From Rhineura floridana (taxonomy: Eukaryota; Chordata; Lepidosauria; Squamata; Rhineuridae), in the NCBI RefSeq assembly GCF_030035675.1, contig NC_084489.1, positions 35,858,001-35,922,000 on the forward strand: a stretch of 64,000 nucleotides of DNA. Reading direction: 5' to 3'. A program made the translations under genes and the position numbers. Positions 19,909 through 31,016 of the stretch are shown here, in pieces; position 1 is the first letter of the stretch, and each line of letters begins with the position of its first letter. Below the pieces are notes generated by a model. The model did no database searches and was not told where the DNA came from. It saw nothing but the letters and a program-made list of their open reading frames with translations.

Positions 19909-22900
19909 GTAAATACATGTGGTGGTGTCTCTCACAATATCCTTATAAGTTCAAGTTGATTTTAAAATATTCAGAATGTCAATATCCTTTTCTTTCTTCT
20001 CTATTGCATTAGGTGCATGACTTTGGAGGATTTGTTAGCGATGACACTTCACTCAATGGGATCCGCTTATACTGCTCAAGTGGTCATAATAGCAGTATTA
20101 TGTACACCATTGAGTCTAGCAGTGGAGAGTAAGTTTAATTATATCCAAATATCTCTCTTTCATTTGGTTTTATAGTAAATGGCATGGTAAGCCCTAAAAT
20201 TGCTAATGCGGCAATGGAAAGAGTTTTGCTCTCCTAAGTGTTGTGCTCCTCAGTGTCCTGCTGTTTCTAATCAGCAAACGATTAAAAGGATACATTCTAG
20301 TGAAAAATCTGATGGGATAAATCAGTGGGCTCAAGGTACAAATAAAAAACAGTTTGGATGGAAGTTTACAGTTTAAAAGGTAGTTGCTTATTATCAGAGC
20401 TTGGAAAAGTTACTTTTTTGAACTACACTCCCATCAGCCCAATCCAGTGGCCATGCTGGCTGGGGCTGATGGGAGTTGTAGTTCAAAAAAGTAACTTTTC
20501 CAAGCTCTGCTTATTATGCTAATTTAATTGAGATAATAAGCAACTACTTTTTAAACTGTAAACTTTTCTCCAAACTGGACATGTAACTTTTTAAAGATGT
20601 AACTTTTGATGCTACTCAGAAAACTGATAATGGAGGATTGAGAGTTTTTTCCTAACTTATTTAAATAGACAGAGGTTTTTGGTTTTTTTAAACACCTCTG
20701 TGTGCTGACCCACGTGTGGCTTTTCTATACACAAAGCAACACTATTTTGTAGTTGGGTGCTTGGAGTTGCTGGGGAAAATATGGAAACCTCCAGGTTTGG
20801 ACAGGTGACCACTGCCTCAGTTTTATTCCATTAGAGTGATGTATGTATGTGTGTGTTATCACCTAAAATCTAGTGAGTGAGACGAAAAGGGAAAGAGAGA
20901 AAGAGATGGAAGTACATCCAGGTATAATTCCTGCATATACCTGCTAGGGATGGGGGTTGCTGCCTAGTTCTGATCCACTTGTATTCCAATAGTCTTTCAT
21001 TCAATCCCAATCCACCCTTTTTTTGTTCCAACTTGCTTTAGCACTTGCTGATTCGATGTGCTGTGGGGTTTTGAGGGGGGGGTGATTTGAGCCATAAGTG
21101 TTGTTTTGGTGGTAAAAAAATTGCATGATTTTTAATGTAGATACTTATGTAAATGATCACAGTGTTCCATGTGGTTTTTTCCCCCTATTTACACATCAAT
21201 GAGGCAGATAATCATCTTTGAGTCTGTCTGTTGCCTCTAGCTAACTGATGTGATGTGCTGCTTAATGATTCTTTCACTATTCACTATTCTTGTTTTGTTT
21301 GCAGTCCTTTTTAAGCATCTTTTTCCTGCTAAATATTAAGCTTTCTTAACAAAAAAAACTTAAGAGGAAATTACAAAGATAATTATGTAAAATAAGGAGG
21401 AAATTTTGGGGGGAAATCTATGCAGATTGCAGCTGTGGCCACAAAAAAATCTGTGCTGATTACAGCCATGGCCTGCCGCAAGAAATCAGTAATGGTCCAA
21501 AAAGATAGCAGACTGTCGAATTCTGTCAAAATTCGGCACTAAGTCTGATTTAGCAGATATTCTCCCCCATTCCTAATACCTGCTGATTTTGTGTCACCAG
21601 TTCTCCCATTTATGTTTTTTTGCTTTCTGTTATTGTGTGAAGATTCCATGCAACCTCTCACATTGTTCTGTAGGATCCCCAGCCTTCCTGAGCAGATTTT
21701 TGTCTAAAACCCCAAATTTAAATATATCTCTGATCTTAAGATCTCTCTTCTCTCATTGCTTATCTTCAGCGATAGAGAGGAATAACCTTATGGCAGAGTC
21801 TAATAGCTGCAAGGTAGTGTACTGGAAGTATGGATTTCTCCCCTTCATTTTTATTTTTTATTGACAATGAACTTTAATATTATTTGAAGGTCAAAATAAC
21901 AATAAAAGATAACATCAGAACGTTATACTCTATGGGTTGTATCTAACTCCCATTGTACTCAGAATAGACCTGTTGGACTAGCTTAAGCCCATTGATTTCA
22001 ATGGGTTTAACTGTATGACTTAGCTGGATACAACTCTTACAAGATTCTATTTATATGATTTATTTAAATGAGTAGATTATTTGCTCATACAACTGGTGGT
22101 GAGATTGCCTAGTTCTAATGTGTGAATGTATTTTGGCTGCCCATATTTTTGCTGCCCATATTTTAATCATTATATACAGCAGCAAGGAGTATGGTTTTTA
22201 TTCAATGAACCTATTTTTAAAAGATGTTCTACTCAAATGTTGATGAATGAATGTATTTAAAGTAATGAATTTACACGCGCGCACACACTCATAGCATAAA
22301 TATATACGAATTTGCCATCTTCTGATTGTTTACTTGAGTGTGATACTGAACGAATAGGACATCTAATTTATTTTTTAAACTTTGGTCCCTGCATTACCTC
22401 CTTACCTCCTGATGGCCGAATAAATAGCATGTTTGTGTGTACACAAAATACAGTGAGTTTGATTCAAAGGTGCCTCTCCGTGGATGGAGAGAAGGGGCCT
22501 GGAACCAACAGAGGCTTCTACTAATGGAAGTGGGGAGTGGTGACTTTTGTTGATTTCTCCCTGCACCCTTACATGCCACCTTTCTCATTGTTCTGGACGG
22601 ATCCAGCCTTCCAGAGCAGATTTTGAAGAGGGGGAAAGGGGCATTGAGACTCAAGACTGCCCTGTCCAGGAGCAAAACTACTTATGAAACCCTGGATCCA
22701 ACCCAGTGACCCTAGTTCAGAGAAAATTAGTAGAGCTCAAGTACCATTGAAATCAATGGGGCTTAAGTTAGCTGTGACTAATTTGTCACTATTGATTTGA
22801 ATGGGACACACAGCAGAATCCTATGCATGTCTACTCAGCAGGCAGTCCCACTGAGTTAAATGGGACTTACTCTCAGATAAGTGGGTATAGGCTTTAACCT

Positions 22901-23617
22901 TCAGCATTACCAACTTTCAGGGATCAGGTATAATTCAAAGCCTGGCATTATTTGGTTGAATTCAAAGAACTATGAGCAAAAGGAAAACAGCTGCTAGCAC
23001 TGTTCTGCAAACACTTGTGCAAGAGTTGGTTCAATCTTGTAATAAGTAAGTTCTCTTGGAGTTCTCCCAATTTGTAACAACTAGTCCAATCTTTTGCAGA
23101 AACAGAAGAACATATTCAGATGTAGATTAACATTTCTCACACAATACTCTCACACAAAATGTAAGACAGCCATCCCATGGGCACAAGACACATATGTGGA
23201 AGGATGCTTTTGGGATGCATTTGGTTAAAAAAAATTAATAATACTTTCTCAAAATTATTTCTGACTGAAATCTCATTCTGCATTAAACAGAAACATTTTC
23301 CTTTCTCTTTTAGGTATGGGTATTGGTCAGGGATTAGATGGTGCCCACAAGACAGTGTTTTACGTTCCTTTCAGCTGAAAGTTGAATCTGACCAAGGAGC
23401 ACTTAAAGATGACACAGCAGTAAACAACATCAAATTCCGTTGTAGCAATGGCGTTGTCTTAGAAGAATCAGGGGGTCGTTTTGGTGAATATGGTGGATGG
23501 AGCAATGTCTGTGTTAAAGGTGGAATCTGTGGCATTCAAACCAGACAGGAGCCATATAGGCCTTGGGTAACAGATAATACAGGCATGAATGATGTTCGCT
23601 TTTTCTGCTGTGAATAA
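19708..23617 (+). CDS. VMO1: vitelline membrane outer layer protein 1 (gene span, three coding exons)
   Basis: Coding exons 19708-19908, 20013-20128 and 23314-23617 with GT/AG introns make a protein of about 206 residues. Residues 1-18 (MQPLAVVLFLPFVCLTTA) are a signal peptide. The mature part shows the three-fold VMO-I beta-prism: the repeats include GGRWGDWTW, GEYGYWSG and GGRFGEYGGW, each followed by a D-D/N-T...N...C motif (SDDTSLNGIRLYC, KDDTAVNNIKFRC, TDNTGMNDVRFFCC). Eight cysteines, as in hen VMO-I, allow four disulphides. In birds the protein is an outer egg vitelline membrane component. Mammals express VMO1 in other secretions. Two further in-frame ATGs lie upstream (19669, 19681). 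19708 is preferred for its A at -3 and direct signal peptide. No defect was seen. Confidence 0.93.
20013..20128 (+). CDS. VMO1: VMO1 coding exon 2
   Basis: The acceptor TTGCATTAG precedes VHDFGGFVSDDTSLNG. The exon ends within a glutamate codon (GA|GTAAGT), leaving two bases for the next exon. Confidence 0.92.
20350..20577. repeat. 44-bp inverted repeat enclosing a hAT MITE
   Basis: Arms 20350-20393 and 20534-20577 (CAGTTTGGATGG... / ...CCAAACTG) are inverted copies with about five mismatches. The hAT MITE at 20395-20509 sits in the loop, so a palindromic element was itself invaded. Located in VMO1 intron 2. Confidence 0.8.
20395..20509. mobile_element. hAT MITE, 115 bp, with perfect 8-bp target duplication
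   Basis: CAGAGCTTGGAAAAGTTAC and its inverse form the ends of an almost complete palindrome. The octamer CTTATTAT flanks it on both sides (20387-20394 and 20510-20517). The inner part, with GAACTAC...CTCCCATCAG, is a very common reptile MITE type. A related, older copy is at 26535-26650. Confidence 0.92.
20578..23313 (+). other. rest of VMO1 intron 2
   Basis: Non-coding sequence between exons 2 and 3. It holds old MITE-like fragments near 21930-22040 and 22808-22900 and a short alternating CG/CA run near 22273-22288. It ends in the pyrimidine-rich acceptor TTCTCTTTTAG. No other gene is seen. It makes intron 2 about 3.2 kb against 104 bases for intron 1. Confidence 0.75.
22808..22900. repeat. 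palindromic MITE fragment
   Basis: AATCCTATGCATGTCTACTCAG near the left and CTTACTCTCAGATAAGTGGGTATAGG near the right, in short pieces, are diverged inverted copies, the pattern of a common reptile MITE. A better-preserved copy lies at 35826-35915. Confidence 0.6.
23314..23617 (+). CDS. VMO1: VMO1 coding exon 3
   Basis: The first base completes the split glutamate codon. The exon then reads YGYWSGIRWCPQ and runs to VRFFCCE and TAA at 23615-23617. Confidence 0.93.
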
Positions 23618-23618
23618 A
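23613..23618 (+). terminator. AATAAA overlapping the VMO1 stop codon
   Basis: GAATAAA includes the TAA stop. If used, the 3' UTR would be only some 15-30 bases. An ATTAAA variant lies about 100 bases downstream at 23720-23725 and is the more ordinary choice. Confidence 0.35.
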
Positions 23619-23719
23619 TTCTGTTGAGTCTAGTGGGCCCTTCTGCATGATCAGTTGACTGTACAATGAATATACATTTGTTTCTCTGTTATACTCCGCT
23701 CTTAAGGCTCCTTTTCAAC

Positions 23720-23725
23720 ATTAAA
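23720..23725 (+). terminator. ATTAAA, alternative VMO1 polyadenylation signal
   Basis: The common variant signal, 103 bases after the stop codon. Choice between this and 23613 needs transcript data. Confidence 0.35.
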
Positions 23726-24077
23726 CTTCAGTTGAAGAAATTTTGATAAGGCATCAAAGCACAAATGGAGCCATACAATGAAAAACACTGTATCCTTGGG
23801 GAAAATATAATACTTTCCCCCAAATAGTACAATAATTTAAATTGTGATTGGCTGTAGAATCTGTTGGCATAAGATGTGGTCATGTATTGAATTGCACCAA
23901 TATTGCAGGTACCTCTTGGATATTTTTGTGGGATAATTAATGAAAAAGCAGTATTACTTTCCCTCTCCTTTGTTCATGCTAACCATCTGGAGAATCTGGT
24001 TTTTGATTTTATTCATTTTAAACATTGGTTGAGTGCAATGTATCCATCACAGGACCATGTGCAAACTAGGGATGGAA

Positions 24078-24209
24078 TCCTCTCCTTTTTTACATTTCAT
24101 TTTTAAGTGTGCCCTCCTAGTGGTCATTAACAATCCAATTCCTTTCTCTTTTTTACATTTCATTTTTAAATGTGGCCCCCTAGTGGCCATTAACAATCCA
24201 ATTCCTTTT
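24078..24209. repeat. tandem duplication of about 66 bp
   Basis: Two adjacent copies share TTTTTTACATTTCATTTTTAA, in parts, and ATTAACAATCCAATTCCTT, differing at a handful of sites. Confidence 0.85.
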
Positions 24210-24411
24210 TCCTTCAATGTCTTTTCATTTTTCTGATCTCCAATTTTTTTTTGCTTTGCATAGAATTATCAATATTATGATCACTATTTATTCACGAGTC
24301 TCTACTCTGTATCGATCTTTATTCTGAGCTCTGTAATTGTTGCCTGTTTCCATTCCTTTTCAATTGCATTGCAGAGCAGATTAAGGCAGATAATTTAGTC
24401 GTTGTCTTCTC

Positions 24412-24555
24412 CCTGCTGCTTACAATCAACACCTCATTCCCCCCTGCTGCTTTCTGTCTGTCAGTTCCAATCAACACCTCATTCCCGCCTGCTGCTTACA
24501 ATCAACACCTCATCCCTTCCTTTCTGTCTGTCAGTTACAATCAACACTTCATTGA
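24412..24555. repeat. short tandem repeat of ACAATCAACACCTCATTCC type units
   Basis: At least four copies of CAATCAACACCTCAT (or CTTCAT) alternate with CTGCTGCTT and TTTCTGTCTGTCAGTT blocks. No coding sense. Confidence 0.8.
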
Positions 24556-26534
24556 CATAAGTGAAAGGGAATACATATTTGAAGAGCTCACATAGAAAGT
24601 AGATCGATAAAAGTATCACTCACACTATCAATGATTTCAAAGTGAATTAAAACAAAATGGGAAAAAAGAAGAATGAATCAGAAACCAGGCCCTGCTTCAG
24701 CTTTTCCCTGAGTTCATCTGAAAAGCTAGCTTTCCCCATCAAATCCTAGCAAAATAAAGTAGCTTGGAACCACAGAAACTTAGGGCACAATGCAACACAT
24801 ATTTCTGCCAGGCTGGGGGGGGGAGTTGGATGCAGCTGACTGCCAGCTCAGCTGGCAGGCTCCTGGCACTCCACCAGCAGAAGCCTCCTGCCGCAGCTGA
24901 GCCGTGCTACCACCGGGACCCTTCCGGCACCACCAGGGGTCCACTGGGGATGGCCAGCCTAGCAGACAGAGAACCAGCAGTAGCCCCCAAAATGGGGTGT
25001 TCTGGGGGTGTGGCAGGGGAGAAGCTATGGGAGAGGACTTATGCAAGATCGTCCTCACTTTCAGAGCCCTCCCCCGGGTCTTGATCTGGCCAAAATCTCT
25101 GCTGGGCAAAAGGCTGATAGAGGGGGAAAATTGTAATGGGCATCTATAGGGAGCACTTACTCCCCAATTCACAGGAACCAGATTCTTCCTTCCCACTTGT
25201 GTGCACAGCTCCTGATGGAGCCGGTGTTCAGCCAGGCCAGTGGTTCCCAAGTGGGAAGTAGATCCCGCGGACCTTCCTACTGGCACCCCTTCCACTGGCT
25301 GCCCATCATCTGTATTGCGCTGTTAGGTGATTATCTGCACACAAAATCTTGTCTTTTCTATCCCCTTCTTGCAGCAGTGCCCAAAGCCTCCTAAAATGCT
25401 CCTGCTGAGACCCTCTGGCATTCAGGTGTAGAGTATATTGATTCATTGGTATGTGATATGACACGGGTAGTTGATGGGGAAGATGAGTCACACACACACC
25501 CTGGATTGGTAGAAGTGCCTTAAGTACATGCAACAGATCTTTGGATCCAAGCCATTTCTCTCTCTCTCTCTCAAACACACACACAAACTGCAGCGCAGCG
25601 TCCATCACAATTCTTTTTGAAGATTGCATCCATGCCAGAAGTCAGTTATGATGGAATTAGACTGAGCAAAGGTCAAGTAGTAAAGGAAAGACTTCAATAG
25701 ACAGGAAGTCCTTCACAGGGACTTCCTTTGGTCATTATTGACCAGACAGAATTTTATTCTACTCTAAAAGGTAAATTCACATGACCATGCAGTTCCTGGT
25801 CAGCCAGTTTCTTACTAGAACACATTACACTTATGATGAACAAGTCATTTGCCACAACCTCAGGCTACAGATTTGCATTGCACCACTCAGTTATCTCATA
25901 TTTGGAATGTTGTGTAGCATACAAATTTGTGACTGTTTGCATAGTGCACATTTTAGACTGCTGGGCCTCACTTTAAGGGCAGGTCACCTCTTTGGACATA
26001 GGACTTTGAAAGGCACCAAGAGTGGGGTCCCTGTTGTGGGTTATCCTCTCAACAGGTGAAACAAATGCCACAAACAATTCATGCTGGCAACACCGACCTG
26101 AATTGCCAGCCTTGCATTAAGATGTTTTTGTTAATTCATTAGCCAATTGACATTTGTGCCCATTTAAAAATGCTGTGCACATGAGCAATGTGATATCAAT
26201 GATACCATAAAAACTCACTGATACCATAAAAATAATCAAACATTGACAGTATATCGTACGTACATTATCACAATGTTCATTTTTCTGATTTTGTCGGGTT
26301 AGCGATAAAAGAGAAAAGAAGAATCTCTGAAGTGAAATGCTTAAGGTATTCTATATGTAAATGAATTGTTCACTAACCTCTTAAAATCTCATGGAACCTT
26401 CCAGACTTTCCTAGAACTACATTTTCCTCAGACCTGCTAGAATGTTCTCAGACAGGTGCTACTGGGTTGCTGTGAAAGAATACTTACTTCATTCTTAACA
26501 AATGGAGGGAGGATGCCAAAGATTGTTTTGGGCA

Positions 26535-26650
26535 CCAACCTTATATAGTGATGGAGAATTTGTGGCTATCCAGATTGGACTGCAGCTCCTCTCCGTCCCA
26601 GCCAGCATGGCCAATAGTCAGGGATGATGGAGCTGCAGCCCAGAAACATA
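26535..26650. repeat. old hAT MITE fragment
   Basis: GGACTGCAGCTCC...CAGCCAGCATGGCC...GGAGCTGCAGCC has the ACTACAACTCCCATC-type palindromic body of the MITE at 20395-20509, strongly diverged. Confidence 0.55.
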
Positions 26651-28039
26651 TATAGGGCCACAACTAACCCCTTTACAACTTTTGTGACAAACTGATACAT
26701 TAAATTATATGTTCAATTATCACAATTTATACGTTAAATGACCACAAATATTAATGATTCAACTGTCAATAAAGCCATATTTTGCATCATTGGTGTTTCA
26801 GTCCTCTTGCTTTAGATGGTTATTATTTGGCCATAGCTGTTTCTTAACTGTGGCTTCTGAAAACAATATCTGAAGTCCAAAGAAAACACACTTACAAAAG
26901 TGACAGATGTACTGATTTATTTTTGTTGGAGTAATTCTAGTCTGGACCATGTTTTGTCCAATCCCCAAGGAAGAGGCAGCGAGTCCTCCCCTTATTATTA
27001 GATTAATGAGAGTGTTATTGCCGGCTCAGAAAGATAAGGATTTGGGTTTATTCATTTAAATATTTGGCAGTAATTTTCGCTGTATTAGTCAGGACTATTG
27101 TTTAGCTTGTGAGGCCTCCATTTGTGTCACACTGATGCTCTTGGGAAAAGAATTTCTTAGGTTTCAAAAATAAGTTTAACTTATTTTTTTATAAATTTAT
27201 AAGTTACTAGATTAAACACCTGCCTTGATAGAAAAACCTCAGTGTCCTGCATTTGCCTAGCTAGTCTTTATGCTACTTTTCCATTTTTTCTAATAAGGAG
27301 TTCTGTGTAATCTGAAAGCTGGCAGAAACAAAAGTCATTTCATTGCTTATTTCATGGAAACAGTCTAACATTCACTGCTATGCCAAAGCACTGTGGCAAA
27401 TATTTGGTAGACACGCACAAATCAGTTATCTGCATTGTTGCCCATTTTTTGCTCCAAGAAAACACACTCGGCTCCCTTATCTTGCAGCTTGGAAACAAAT
27501 GGATGAAACAAGCATGGAGTTCATAGAGGTCTTCACATTCATCTCTCATCTATGTGGTATGAACCATCAAATTGCCATATCAGACTGGCGTCCTTGTTAC
27601 ATTTCCGTAGACAAAGGTCTGTCTTTATGGCCTCAATGCACTTACCAGAAAGCACATGGACAATCATTCCATTCTGCACATGAACAGAAAACCAAACAAT
27701 GTTAGGTTTGTCATCAACATTATTTCTCAGTCACCACTTTTACACATGTAATTTTGTCTCAGGATATTTCTATCCAATCCTATGTAAATTGATCTCAGAG
27801 CTGGGTGTATATTCATAAAAGAATGGTGAAGAAAATAAAACAGAATAAAATCACAATCAACAATAAAATCAACTGCTAAGCAGCTCCCACTCCAAACTAT
27901 AATTACCATAACCCAAACAGCAGAGTAAACAGCCAGCTTTTTAACTTGGTGCCAAAAAGAATCCACCACCAGCACCTGCTATGGATATGCCTGAATTTTG
28001 CAAAAATTGAATTTGACACCAGATTTCTTATTTATTTAC

Positions 28040-28118
28040 CACTTACCATGAAAACCCTATTCATAGGGTCACCATAAGTCAGAATTGACTTGAAGGCACT
28101 CCATTTCCATTTTTTTAA
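28040..28118 (+). repeat. RTE-BovB-type 3' tail fragment
   Basis: CATAGGGTCACCATAAGTC followed by GAATTGACTTGAAGGCAC is the familiar end of squamate BovB LINEs and of SINEs using their tail. Confidence 0.6.
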
Positions 28119-28189
28119 TTTTTTTGTCTTTGAAGATCAGGTTTCTTTCTAACAGTTTTCTAAGGCCGAAGTGGATTTTTTTTTAAAAA

Positions 28190-28311
28190 AAAATCATTTT
28201 CAAAATATCAATATTAATATTTATATTTCCCTCAAAATATTGATATTAATACTGATATCTCCCCAAAATAGCAATATTAATATACTGATTAATATTGATA
28301 TTAAGGAGGGA
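28190..28311. repeat. AT-rich repeat, left of CR1 copy 2
   Basis: Repeated AATATTAATATTGATAT-like motifs in both senses. Similar sequence continues right of CR1 at 31017-31130, so CR1 was inserted into this repeat. Confidence 0.7.
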
Positions 28312-31016
28312 CTTAATACTGGGAACGATCTATCGTCCCCCTGGTCAAAATGCTCAGGGAGACCTTGAGATGAGATATGAAATTGAGGAAGCATCCAAAC
28401 TAGGAAATGTGGTAGTAATGGGTGACTTCAACTACCCAGACATAGACTGGCTGCATATGTGTTCCAGTCATGACAAAGAAGCAAAGTTTCTAGATATTCT
28501 AAATGACTATTCCCTAGACCAGTTGGTCATGGAACCGACCAGAGGGACGGCAACCCTGGACTTAATACTCAGTGGGGACCGGGACCTGGTGCAAGATGTA
28601 AGTGTTGTTGAACCGATTGGGAGCAGTGACCGCAGTGCTATTAAATTAAACATACATGTAACTGGCCAATTGCCAAGAAAATCCAACACGGTCACATTTG
28701 ACTTCAAAAGAGGAAACTTCACAAAAATGAGATTGGTAAAAAGAAAGCTGAAAAACAAAGTCCAGAGGGTCACATCACTCGAAAATGCTTGGAAGTTGTT
28801 TAAAAACACTATATTAGAAGCTCAACTGGAGTGCATACTGCAGATCAGAAAAGGTACCGCCAGGGCCAAGAAGATGCCAGCATGGTTAACGAGCAAAGTC
28901 AAGGAAGCTCTTAGAGGCAAAAAGTCTTCCTTCAAAAAATGGAAGTCTTGTCCAAATGAAGAAAATAAAAAAGAACACAAACTCTGGCAAAAGAAATGCA
29001 AGAAGACAATAAGGGATGCTAAAAAAGAATTTGAGGAGCACATTGCTAAGAACATAAAAACCAACAACAAAAAATTCTATAAATACATTCAAAGCAGGAG
29101 ACCATCTAGGGAGACAATTGGACCATTGGATGATAAGGGAGTCAAAGGTGTACTAAAGAACGATAAGGAGATTGCAGAGAAGCTAAATGAATTCTTTGCA
29201 TCTGTCTTCACAGTGGAAGATATAGGGCAGATCCCTGAACCTGAACTAACATTTGCAGGAAGGGATTCTGAGGAACTGAGACAAATAGTGGTAACGAGAG
29301 AGGAAGTTCTAAGCTTAATGGACAATATAAAAACTGACAAATCACCGGGCCCGGATGGCATCCACCCGAGAGTTCTCAAAGAACTCAAAGGTGAAATTGC
29401 TGATCTGCTAACTAAAATATGTAACTTGTCCCTGAGGTCCTCCTCCGTGCCTGAGGACTGGAAAGTGGGAAATGTAACGCCAATCTTCAAAAAGGGATCC
29501 AGAGGGGATCCCGGAAATTACAGGCCAGTTAGCTTAACTTCTGTCCCTGGAAAACTGGTAGAAAGTATTATTAAAGCTAGATTAACTAAGCACATAGAAG
29601 AACAAGCCTTGCTGAAGCAGAGCCAGCATGGCTTCTGCAAGGGAAAGTCCTGTCTCAGTAACCTATTAGAATTCTTTGAGAGTGTCAACAAGCATATAGA
29701 TAGAGGTGATCCAGTGGACATAGTGTACTTAGACTTTCAAAAAGCGTTTGACAAGGTACCTCACCAAAGGCTTCTGAGGAAGCTTAGCAGTCATGGAATA
29801 AGAGGAGAGGTCCTCTTGTGGATAAGAAATTGGTTAAGAAGCAGAAAGCAGAGAGTAGGAATCAACGGACAGTTCTCCCAATGGAGGGCTGTAGAAAGTG
29901 GAGTCCCTCAAGGATCGGTATTGGGACCTGTACTTTTCAACTTGTTCATTAATGACCTAGAATTAGGAGTGAGCAGTGAAGTGGCCAAGTTTGCTGATGA
30001 CACTAAATTGTTCAGGGTTGTTAAAACAAAAAGGGATTGCGAAGAGCTCCAAAAAGACCTCTCCAAACTGAGTGAATGGGCAGAAAAATGGCAAATGCAA
30101 TTCAATATAAACAAGTGTAAAATTATGCATATTGGAGCAAAAAATCTTAATTTCACATATATGCTCATGGGGTCTGAACTGGCGGTGACCGACCAGGAGA
30201 GAGACCTCGGGGTTGTAGTGGACAGCACGATGAAAATGTCGACCCAGTGTGCGGCAGCTGTTAAAAAGACAAATTCCATGCTAGCGATAATTAGGAAAGG
30301 TATTGAAAATAAAACAGCCAATATCATAATGCCATTGTATAAATCCATGGTGCGGCCGCGTTTGGAATACTGTGTGCAGTTCTGGTCGCCTCATCTCAAA
30401 AAGGATATTATAGAGTTGGAAAAGGTTCAGAAGAGGGCAACCAGAATGATCAAGGGGATGGAGCGACTTCCTTACGAGGAAAGGTTGCAGCATTTGGGGC
30501 TTTTTAGTTTAGAGAAAAGGCGGGTCAGAGGAGACATGATAGAAGTGTATAAAATTATGCATGGCATTGAGAAAGTGGATAGAGAAAAGTTCTCCCTCTC
30601 TCATAATACTAGAACTCGTGGACATTCAAAGAAGCTGAATGTTGGAAGATTCAGGACAGACAAAAGGAAGTACTTCTTTACTCAGCGCATAGTTAAACTA
30701 TGGAATTTGCTCCCACAAGATGCAGTCATGGCCACCAGCTTGGACGGCTTTAAAAGAAGATTAGACAAATTCATGGAGGACAGGGCTATCAATGGCTACT
30801 AGCCATGATGGCTGTGCTCTGCCACCCTAGTCAGAGGCAGCATGCTTCTGAAAACCAGTTGCCGGAAGCCTCAGGAGGGGAGAGTGTTCTTGCACTCGGG
30901 TCCTGCTTGCGGGCTTCCCCCAGGCACCTGGTTGGCCACAGTGAGAACAGGATGCTGGACTAGATGGGCCACTGGCCTGATCCAGCAGGCTCTTCTTATG
31001 TTCTTATGTTCTTATG
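28312..31016 (+). mobile_element. CR1 LINE copy 2, 5'-truncated, ORF2 open
   Basis: The copy begins inside the endonuclease domain, at the point equivalent to 14648 of copy 1. It ends after three TTCTTATG repeats. By eye it is about 98-99% identical to copy 1 over 2.7 kb. The differences are scattered substitutions and a 3-base indel. Severe 5' truncation is usual for CR1. No clear target duplication. Confidence 0.92.
28313..30802 (+). CDS. CR1 ORF2, 5'-truncated but open to its stop
   Basis: The element frame runs from LILGTIYRPPGQNAQ without interruption to EDRAINGY and TAG at 30800-30802, about 830 codons. The ATG at 28295 is host sequence, so the formal start is accidental. The frame keeps GDFNYPDIDW of the endonuclease, YLDFQKAFDKVPH, GVPQGSVLGPVLFNLFIND and FADDTKLF of the reverse transcriptase. 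The endonuclease lacks its N-terminal asparagine and glutamate motifs, and the SDH triad reads SDR, as in copy 1. It cannot act as a complete LINE, but the reverse transcriptase domain looks intact. Confidence 0.85.
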   Translation, partial: LILGTIYRPPGQNAQGDLEMRYEIEEASKLGNVVVMGDFNYPDIDWLHMCSSHDKEAKFLDILNDYSLDQLVMEPTRGTATLDLILSGDRDLVQDVSVVEPIGSSDRSAIKLNIHVTGQLPRKSNTVTFDFKRGNFTKMRLVKRKLKNKVQRVTSLENAWKLFKNTILEAQLECILQIRKGTARAKKMPAWLTSKVKEALRGKKSSFKKWKSCPNEENKKEHKLWQKKCKKTIRDAKKEFEEHIAKNIKTNNKKFYKYIQSRRPSRETIGPLDDKGVKGVLKNDKEIAEKLNEFFASVFTVEDIGQIPEPELTFAGRDSEELRQIVVTREEVLSLMDNIKTDKSPGPDGIHPRVLKELKGEIADLLTKICNLSLRSSSVPEDWKVGNVTPIFKKGSRGDPGNYRPVSLTSVPGKLVESIIKARLTKHIEEQALLKQSQHGFCKGKSCLSNLLEFFESVNKHIDRGDPVDIVYLDFQKAFDKVPHQRLLRKLSSHGIRGEVLLWIRNWLRSRKQRVGINGQFSQWRAVESGVPQGSVLGPVLFNLFINDLELGVSSEVAKFADDTKLFRVVKTKRDCEELQKDLSKLSEWAEKWQMQFNINKCKIMHIGAKNLNFTYMLMGSELAVTDQERDLGVVVDSTMKMSTQCAAAVKKTNSMLAIIRKGIENKTANIIMPLYKSMVRPRLEYCVQFWSPHLKKDIIELEKVQKRATRMIKGMERLPYEERLQHLGLFSLEKRRVRGDMIEVYKIMHGIEKVDREKFSLSHNTRTRGHSKKLNVGRFRTDKRKYFFTQRIVKLWNLLPQDAVMATSLDGFKRRLDKFMEDRAINGY

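Larger units (their letters stand above)
23740..28035. other. intergenic sequence right of VMO1
   Basis: No gene is recognised. It contains two small tandem duplications (24078-24209, 24412-24555), a GC-rich block near 24790-25290 with overlapping chance frames, a CT/CA microsatellite near 25558-25585, and a MITE near 26535-26650. The 120-residue frame at 27343-27705 and the 171-residue minus frame at 24780-25295 have no recognisable domain. Confidence 0.5.

Noticed and set aside
24780-25295. 171-residue minus-strand and 106-residue plus-strand frames in GC-rich sequence
   Set aside because: Overlapping frames on both strands in a GC-rich block. No domain or conserved pattern.
27343-27705. 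120-residue plus-strand frame
   Set aside because: No recognisable motif and no splice or promoter context.
28295-28312. ATG at 28295 as start of the CR1 copy 2 ORF2
   Set aside because: The codons before 28312 are host AT-rich repeat, not CR1.
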